Under the pieces are notes generated by a model that was not told the DNA's origin, searched no databases, and saw only the letters and a list, made by a program, of their open reading frames with translations. A program made the position numbers and the translations under genes. 11,094 bases of DNA. It comes from Rhodospirillales bacterium. GTDB taxonomy: Bacteria > Pseudomonadota > Alphaproteobacteria > Acetobacterales > Acetobacteraceae. Location: assembly GCA_028870815.1 (NCBI GenBank), contig JAGWOU010000029.1, forward strand, positions 1 to 11,094, in the 5' to 3' direction. Positions within the stretch are counted from its first letter, which is position 1. The number at the start of each line of letters is the position of its first letter. Positions 7,176-11,094 of this stretch are shown one piece after another.

Positions 7176-7912
7176 TTCGCCAAACCCGGCACCTGTTCGC
7201 GCAGCACCTTGCCGTTTACTTCCTCCACCGCGCCGCGTGGCAGCGTGCCGAGCTGGAACGGTCCATAGGCCACGCGGATCAGCCTTGTTACCGGCAGTTC
7301 CAGCGCCTGCATCACCCGGCGGATTTCGCGGTTCTTGCCTTCGCGCAAGCTCATCGAAAGCCAGGTGTTGGAACGCTGCACGGAATCGATCGCAGCCTCG
7401 ATCGGCCCGTATTTCACCCGGTCCACCACCATGCCATCCGCGAGGCGCTTCAGCTTCTCCTGGGAAACCCCGCCATGCACGCGCACGCGGTAGCGGCGCA
7501 GCCAGCCGGTCTCCGGCAGTTCCAGCTGGCGGGAAAGCGCGCCGTCATTCGTCAGCAGCAGCAGCCCTTCGGAGGTTAAATCCAGCCGCCCGACGGAGAT
7601 CACCCGTGGTAATCCCGGCGGCAGTTTTTCAAACACCGTGGGTCGTCCTTCGGGGTCTTTATGCGTCGTCACCAGCCCTTCGGGCTTGTGGTAACGGAAC
7701 AGGCGAGTGCGCTCCGGCTCGTTTACCGGCTTGCCATCCACCACCACCATGTCGCCTTTTTTCACGAACACGGCAGGGTGGGTGACGGCTTCATTATTCA
7801 TCCGCACGCGCCCGGCCTCGATCATTGCCTCCGCGTCGCGGCGGGATGCCACCCCGGCGCGGGAGAGGAATTTGGCGATGCGCTCGCCGCGCTCGGGCGT
7901 TTCCTCACTCAT
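7172..7912 (-). CDS. rluB: rRNA pseudouridine synthase, RsuA/RluB family
   Basis: This 246-residue enzyme isomerises a uridine in ribosomal RNA. By family it is closest to RluB, which modifies 23S rRNA near position 2605, but RsuA/RluE/RluF relatives share these motifs. An N-terminal S4 RNA-binding domain (about 8-65: GERIAKFLSRAGVASRRDAE) precedes the catalytic domain, with GRLDLTSEGLLLLTNDG holding the catalytic Asp111 and KNREIRRVM later on. The start is set at ATG 7912, in the overlap ATGAGTGA (7905-7912) with the stop of the puuD-like gene, giving the usual S4 beginning. An in-frame ATG at 7957 would add 15 non-conserved residues inside the upstream gene and is less likely. No Shine-Dalgarno sequence is obvious, so translation probably depends on coupling. 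The rsmD start overlaps its stop by four bases. The rluB-rsmD pairing near tadA is common in alphaproteobacteria. Confidence 0.93.
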   Translation of the reverse strand: MSEETPERGERIAKFLSRAGVASRRDAEAMIEAGRVRMNNEAVTHPAVFVKKGDMVVVDGKPVNEPERTRLFRYHKPEGLVTTHKDPEGRPTVFEKLPPGLPRVISVGRLDLTSEGLLLLTNDGALSRQLELPETGWLRRYRVRVHGGVSQEKLKRLADGMVVDRVKYGPIEAAIDSVQRSNTWLSMSLREGKNREIRRVMQALELPVTRLIRVAYGPFQLGTLPRGAVEEVNGKVLREQVPGLAK

Positions 7913-8612
7913 GGCAGGCGGCCAGGAAGGCGCGGTAGAGCGCTTTGTCGCCCGCATCCACGAGATATTCGGGATGCCATTGCACGCCGATGCAGAATTT
8001 TTGGGTGGGATTCTCGATGCCCTCGATCACGCCGTCCGGCGCGATGGCGTTTACTACCCCGCGCCCGGCGGATTTCACCGCCTGATGGTGGGAGGTGTTC
8101 ACCTGCATCACCGGCCCGGCGATTTCGAACAGCTTGGTGCCGGCCAGAATCTCGACCTTGTGGCCGGGCTCGTAATGGCTGGTTTTCTGTTCATGCTCCA
8201 GGGCGCCCGGGATCGCGGCCGGGATATGCTGGTGCAGCGTACCGCCCAGCGCCACGGCCAGAAGCTGCTGCCCGCCGCAGATGCCCAAAACCGGCATATT
8301 CCGTGCCATCGCCCCGCGCAGAAAGGCGAGTTCCGCCGTGGTGCGGTCCGCCTTCAGCTCCACGGTTTCGTGGGTTTCTGTATCGCCGTACAAAGCCGGG
8401 TCCACGTCGAATGCCCCGCCGGTCACGATCAGCCCGTCGATCCGGTCCAGATACTCCGCCGCCAGGGGGCCGTGCGGCAAGGCCACGGCCAGGCCGCCAT
8501 GCGCCTCCACAGCCTCGATGTAATTCTGCCGCAGCGCATACCAGGGATATTTGGACCAGCCACCGGCGGGTTCAGCGTCCAGGGTCAGGCCGATCAGGGG
8601 GCGTTTTTTCAT
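7905..8612 (-). CDS. PuuD-like gamma-glutamyl-GABA hydrolase (peptidase C26 family)
   Basis: This 235-residue class I amidotransferase-fold hydrolase begins with MKKRPLIGLTLD, as in the PuuD family, which frees GABA from gamma-glutamyl-GABA in the E. coli Puu putrescine pathway. The nucleophile motif is LGICGGQQLLAVALGG with Cys112, and His213 and Glu215 lie in GVQWHPEY. VNTSHHQAVK, before the last third, is also characteristic of C26 peptidases. There is no signal peptide; it is cytosolic. It is the first gene of an operon with rluB and rsmD, overlapping rluB by 8 bases. Just upstream of its start only TTGGAG, 2 bases before ATG, resembles a Shine-Dalgarno site, and the spacing is short. It is divergent from tadA with 47 bases between starts. 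It sits within the usual tadA/rluB/rsmD neighbourhood, so it may be an insertion there. A GS-family ligase that could supply gamma-glutamyl substrates is encoded 1.3 kb away. The substrate is inferred from family only. Confidence 0.9.
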   Translation of the reverse strand: MKKRPLIGLTLDAEPAGGWSKYPWYALRQNYIEAVEAHGGLAVALPHGPLAAEYLDRIDGLIVTGGAFDVDPALYGDTETHETVELKADRTTAELAFLRGAMARNMPVLGICGGQQLLAVALGGTLHQHIPAAIPGALEHEQKTSHYEPGHKVEILAGTKLFEIAGPVMQVNTSHHQAVKSAGRGVVNAIAPDGVIEGIENPTQKFCIGVQWHPEYLVDAGDKALYRAFLAACHE

Positions 8613-8659
8613 GGCTCCAACTAGACCTTGGCGGGGGGTTCAGGCAAATTTCCGGTCCG
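8613..8659. promoter_or_regulatory. Short divergent intergenic region between puuD-like gene and tadA
   Basis: Only 47 bases separate the two divergent start codons, so both transcripts must begin here or within the opposing genes. No clear -35/-10 pair or strong Shine-Dalgarno sequence toward tadA is visible. A run of six G at 8632-8637 is the only marked feature. Confidence 0.35.
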
Positions 8660-9109
8660 ATGAGCAACGCCATGCAACGCGCCCTGGAAGAAGCACGCCG
8701 CGCGGCCCTCGCGGGCGAGGTGCCGGTTGGCGCCGTCATCACGGATTCCGCCGGCAATGTGCTGGCCAGCGCCGGTAACGAGGTCGAGGCGCGGCAAGAC
8801 CCCACGGCCCATGCGGAGTTTCTGGCGCTTTCCGCCGCCCATGCGGCGCGCGGCGGCAAATATCTAACCGATTGCACCTTGACCGTAACGCTGGAGCCCT
8901 GCGCCCTCTGCGCGGGGGCCATCGCCTCATTCAGGCTCGGCCGGCTCGTATTCGGCGCCTACGATCCGAAAACCGGCGCCGTGGAGCACGGGCCGCGGCT
9001 GTTCACCCAGCCCACCACCCACCACAAGCCGGAGGTGATTGGCGGGGTGCGGGAGCTGGAAAGTGCGGCCTTGCTGAAAGCGTTTTTCGAGGCCAAGCGC
9101 GATGCCTGA
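8660..9109 (+). CDS. tadA: tRNA-specific adenosine deaminase TadA
   Basis: TadA converts A34 to inosine in the anticodon wobble position of tRNA-Arg(ACG), letting it read CGU, CGC and CGA. The 149-residue protein has the zinc deaminase signature: His51 with the proton-shuttling Glu53 in TAHAEFLAL, and Cys81 and Cys84 in TLEPCALCAGAI. The N-terminus MSNAMQRALEEARRA followed by GEVPVGAV is the family's usual beginning, so ATG 8660 is chosen over ATG 8672. The frame stays open far upstream (to 7661), but that part runs antisense through rluB and the puuD-like gene and is not coding. The 3' end overlaps rnhB by 8 bases (9102-9109), so the two form an operon. Confidence 0.95.
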   Translation: MSNAMQRALEEARRAALAGEVPVGAVITDSAGNVLASAGNEVEARQDPTAHAEFLALSAAHAARGGKYLTDCTLTVTLEPCALCAGAIASFRLGRLVFGAYDPKTGAVEHGPRLFTQPTTHHKPEVIGGVRELESAALLKAFFEAKRDA

Positions 9110-9707
9110 TTTTACCCGTGAGATGATGATTGGCGGGCGCGTGGCCGGGGTGGATGAGGTCGGGCGCGGGCCGCTGGCCGGGCCGGTGCTGGCCGCTGCC
9201 GTGGTGCTGCCGCAGGACATCGCCACGGCCTTGGCAAAAATGCTGGACGATTCCAAGAAACTCAGCCCGAAGAAGCGCGCGGCGGCGTTGCTGGCGCTGC
9301 GGGAATCTGGGGCGGAGATTGGGGTGGGTGCTGCCTCCGTCACGGAAATCAGCCGCTTGAACATCCTGCACGCCTCGTTTCTGGCGATGCGCCGGGCGAT
9401 TGCGGCGCTGCCCTTAGCGCCGGACCATGTGCTGGTGGACGGGAACAAGAAGCCCGGCATCGCCATTCCCTGCACCACCTTGGTGGGCGGGGATGGGTTG
9501 AGCCTTTCCATCGCGGCGGCCTCCATCGTGGCGAAGGAGATACGCGACAAGCTGATGCGGCAGTTGGATGCGCGCTATCCGCATTATGGCTGGGCGAAAA
9601 ATGCGGGCTATGCGGCGGAAATGCACCGCGCCGCGATCATCCGGCACGGGCCCACCAAACATCACCGCCAGGGCTTCGGGCCGTTATTGCGAGGGGCGTC
9701 GTTCTAA
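9102..9707 (+). CDS. rnhB: Ribonuclease HII
   Basis: RNase HII cuts the RNA strand of RNA-DNA hybrids and initiates removal of single ribonucleotides misincorporated into DNA. The 201-residue protein is the normal length. The type 2 signature is complete: GVDEVGRGPLAGPV with Asp18 and Glu19 and the nearby Gly-Arg-Gly, DDSKKLSPKKR around 49-59, Asp113 in VLVDGN, and Asp149 in KEIRDKLM. It ends with a basic tail (GPTKHHRQGF). ATG 9102 overlaps the tadA stop in ATGCCTGA, which implies coupled translation. There is no separate promoter space. In many alphaproteobacteria rnhB is followed by an adenine methyltransferase gene; here it converges on cvpA instead. Confidence 0.96.
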   Translation: MPDFTREMMIGGRVAGVDEVGRGPLAGPVLAAAVVLPQDIATALAKMLDDSKKLSPKKRAAALLALRESGAEIGVGAASVTEISRLNILHASFLAMRRAIAALPLAPDHVLVDGNKKPGIAIPCTTLVGGDGLSLSIAAASIVAKEIRDKLMRQLDARYPHYGWAKNAGYAAEMHRAAIIRHGPTKHHRQGFGPLLRGASF

Positions 9708-9794
9708 CGAAGCTGGATCAGTCGGATTTTTCGCGGCACTGACTTTGGTTGGGCTTCGCGCTGGGGGTTATAGGGCAAGACAGGACATCGCAAC
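9708..9794. terminator. Convergent gap between rnhB and cvpA with an imperfect hairpin
   Basis: This 87-base gap separates two convergent stop codons. Nested inverted repeats CGAAGC (9708-9713) with GCTTCG (9753-9758), and AGTC (9720-9723) with GACT (9741-9744), could form an interrupted stem. No T-run follows on either side, so a rho-independent terminator is not demonstrated. It is also one predicted end of a possible inversion that separated cvpA from purF. Confidence 0.3.
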
Positions 9795-10397
9795 TCATTG
9801 CTGTCCGGTTTCACTGGTTCCGCCACTATTCCCCATTGCACTTCCCGAAACGGGTTGCTGCATCAGCTGGTCCGCGCTGGGCGCTCCCGGGCCGGGCAGG
9901 GGTTGGATCTTCGGCCGGTATTGCGGCGGCAGGAAGCCGATGAGCCAAGCAGCGCCTTGATGCGCCAGCGGCAGGAAACGCGCATTCGCAACCGGGGCGG
10001 GCCAGGCGCTGGAAGGCTCGGCCAGGCCCAGCGCGACATAAGCCAGAAACACCAGCACGGCGCCGCGCCCCACGCCAAAGACGAGGCCAAGCGAATGGTC
10101 GAGCCCTGAGAGGGGCGAATCCCGTACCAGCCCGCCAATCAGCCCGCTGATCAGGCTAAGCACGATCAACGCCACCAGGAACACTGCGGCCATGGCGCCG
10201 TAAATGGCGAAATGCTTGAGGTTATGGGGCAGCAGCGAGGAAATATAGGGCTGCACCAGCCCATACCAGCGCAAACAGGCAAGCAGAGCGCCGATCCAGG
10301 CGAAAACCCCCAGGACTTCGCGCACAAAGCCCCGCACCATCGAGAACACCGCCGAAAGTGCCACCACGCCCAGCATCACCGCGTCTACCCAGGTCAT
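9795..10397 (-). CDS. cvpA: CvpA family inner-membrane protein
   Basis: CvpA proteins are polytopic inner-membrane proteins; the E. coli member is needed for colicin V production and often neighbours purF, but its molecular function is unsettled. The 200-residue sequence has about four hydrophobic segments (roughly 5-22, 26-45, 63-90 and 102-125), with the family-type start MTWVDAVMLGVVALSAVFSM and the conserved RGFVREVLG loop. The last 40 or so residues are rich in Pro, Gly, Ser and Gln, lack charged clusters, and are probably a disordered tail. The ATG overlaps the radA stop by four bases (ATGA, 10394-10397), and AGGAGG sits 4 bases upstream (complement of 10402-10407). The usual next gene, purF, is not here but 8.6 kb away facing the opposite way. 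Confidence 0.93.
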   Translation of the reverse strand: MTWVDAVMLGVVALSAVFSMVRGFVREVLGVFAWIGALLACLRWYGLVQPYISSLLPHNLKHFAIYGAMAAVFLVALIVLSLISGLIGGLVRDSPLSGLDHSLGLVFGVGRGAVLVFLAYVALGLAEPSSAWPAPVANARFLPLAHQGAAWLIGFLPPQYRPKIQPLPGPGAPSADQLMQQPVSGSAMGNSGGTSETGQQ

Positions 10398-11094
10398 TGC
10401 GCCTCCTTGCGTTTTGTGCCCGGCTTTTTACCCGTGGCGATGATCCCAACTAAGTCCGTCAGATGCCCGATTTCAATCAGCGAGAGTGATTTCGGCACGT
10501 TCAGCTTGCCCGTGCCACCCGCCACGCGCTTTGGCCCGGCGGCGCGGGCGAAGCCGAGCTTCGCGGCTTCCTTCAGCCGCAGCTCGGTCTGCGCCACCTG
10601 GCGCAGCTCCCCGGAGAGGCCGATTTCGCCGCAGAACACCATTTCCGGGTCGGTGGGAACGTCGGATGCCGCGGAGATCAGCGCGGCCGCCACGGCAAGG
10701 TCCGCCGCGGGTTCGTTCACCCGCAAGCCGCCGGCCACATTCAAATAGACATCATTCATGGCGAGCTTCAGCCCGCAACGCGTTTCCAGCACCGCCAGCA
10801 GCATGGAAAGCCGCCCGGAATCCCAGCCGATCACCTGCCGCCGGGGCGAGCCGCCGGGGTTAGGGGAAAGCAGGCATTGAATTTCCACCAGCACCGGGCG
10901 CGTGCCCTCAAGCCCGGCCAGCACAGCACTTCCCGCCACATTGCCGCGCCGCTCCGCCAGAAACAGCGCCGATGGGTTGGCAACCTCAGAAAGCCCCCGC
11001 CCGGTCATCTCAAACACGCCGATCTCGTCCGTGGCACCAAAGCGGTTCTTCACGCCCCGCAAAATGCGGAACTGATGGCCACGGTCGCCTTCAA
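10394..11094 (-). CDS. radA: DNA repair protein RadA, 5' part outside the window
   Basis: RadA (Sms) is a RecA-like hexameric helicase that drives branch migration of recombination intermediates. Only the C-terminal 233 codons are visible. They begin with EGDRGHQFRILRG and the hallmark KNRFG motif (11036-11050 on the minus strand), followed by ATDEIGVFEMT. The rest is the Lon-protease-like C-terminal domain, recognisable by LNVAGGLRVNEPAADLAVA, VFCGEIGLSGELRQV and LKEAAKLGF. The N-terminal zinc finger and Walker A motif lie beyond the right edge. The frame stays open to the window end, so ATG 11062 is internal rather than the start. The protein ends with a Lys/Arg-rich tail. It is co-transcribed with cvpA, whose start overlaps its stop. 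Confidence 0.96.
   Translation of the reverse strand, partial: EGDRGHQFRILRGVKNRFGATDEIGVFEMTGRGLSEVANPSALFLAERRGNVAGSAVLAGLEGTRPVLVEIQCLLSPNPGGSPRRQVIGWDSGRLSMLLAVLETRCGLKLAMNDVYLNVAGGLRVNEPAADLAVAAALISAASDVPTDPEMVFCGEIGLSGELRQVAQTELRLKEAAKLGFARAAGPKRVAGGTGKLNVPKSLSLIEIGHLTDLVGIIATGKKPGTKRKEAQ
10402..10407 (-). promoter_or_regulatory. Ribosome-binding site of cvpA inside the radA 3' end
   Basis: On the minus strand this reads AGGAGG, 4 bases before ATG 10397. Its place within the last codons of radA, together with the ATGA overlap, supports co-transcription and independent ribosome loading on cvpA. Confidence 0.75.

Noticed and set aside
7661..8659. An upstream extension of the tadA frame giving a 482-codon protein
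   Set aside because: The extra part runs antisense through rluB and the puuD-like gene and is Arg/Pro-rich without homology. The TadA family starts at about 8660.
9568..9960. A 130-codon plus-strand frame spanning the rnhB end, the gap and the cvpA end
   Set aside because: Most of it overlaps two conserved genes, its start lies within rnhB, and the product has no recognisable features.

Overview
The window is GC-rich, densely packed chromosomal DNA from an alphaproteobacterium. The gene content (an iron-sulfur PurF, a MutL with the endonuclease motif, RsmD/RluB next to TadA, RadA-CvpA) and the signal-peptide-bearing OmpL-like beta-barrel porin would fit the Acetobacteraceae/Rhodospirillales. 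That family-level guess rests on general resemblance only. No tRNA, rRNA, insertion sequence, phage gene or CRISPR array is visible; this is mostly housekeeping DNA with one accessory-looking metabolic theme.

Layout. (1) 1-1221, plus strand: the 3' part of purF, cut by the window start. (2) 1222-1523: a 302-base non-coding leader with an AT-rich patch and several inverted repeats, leading into a strong ribosome-binding site. (3) 1524-2690, plus: an outer-membrane beta-barrel porin. (4) 2716-4446, minus: mutL, convergent with the porin. (5) 4568-6645, plus: a two-gene operon, a class I glutamine amidotransferase-like protein followed 8 bases later by a glutamine-synthetase-family ligase. (6) 6639-8612, minus: a tightly overlapping operon reading puuD-like hydrolase, rluB, rsmD; its last gene overlaps the ligase tail to tail. 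(7) 8660-9707, plus: tadA and rnhB, overlapping by 8 bases, divergent from the puuD-like gene. (8) 9795-11094, minus: radA (5' end outside the window) and cvpA, overlapping by 4 bases.

Three points stand out. First, the window holds three proteins tied to gamma-glutamyl chemistry: a GS-family ligase resembling gamma-glutamylpolyamine/amine synthetases, a class I amidotransferase-fold protein in its operon, and a PuuD-like gamma-glutamyl hydrolase. Together they could form a compact gamma-glutamylation route for an amine; the substrate cannot be read from the sequence. Second, radA-cvpA and purF, commonly collinear neighbours in alphaproteobacteria, lie at opposite ends of the window and face each other; one inversion of the intervening ~9.8 kb would restore radA-cvpA-purF. 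Third, the porin leader is rich in small palindromes, including a perfect 10-base one touching the ribosome-binding site, suggesting operator or mRNA-structure control.

No clearly new biological system was found. The gamma-glutamyl gene set and the rearranged purine/recombination locus are the items most worth following up.
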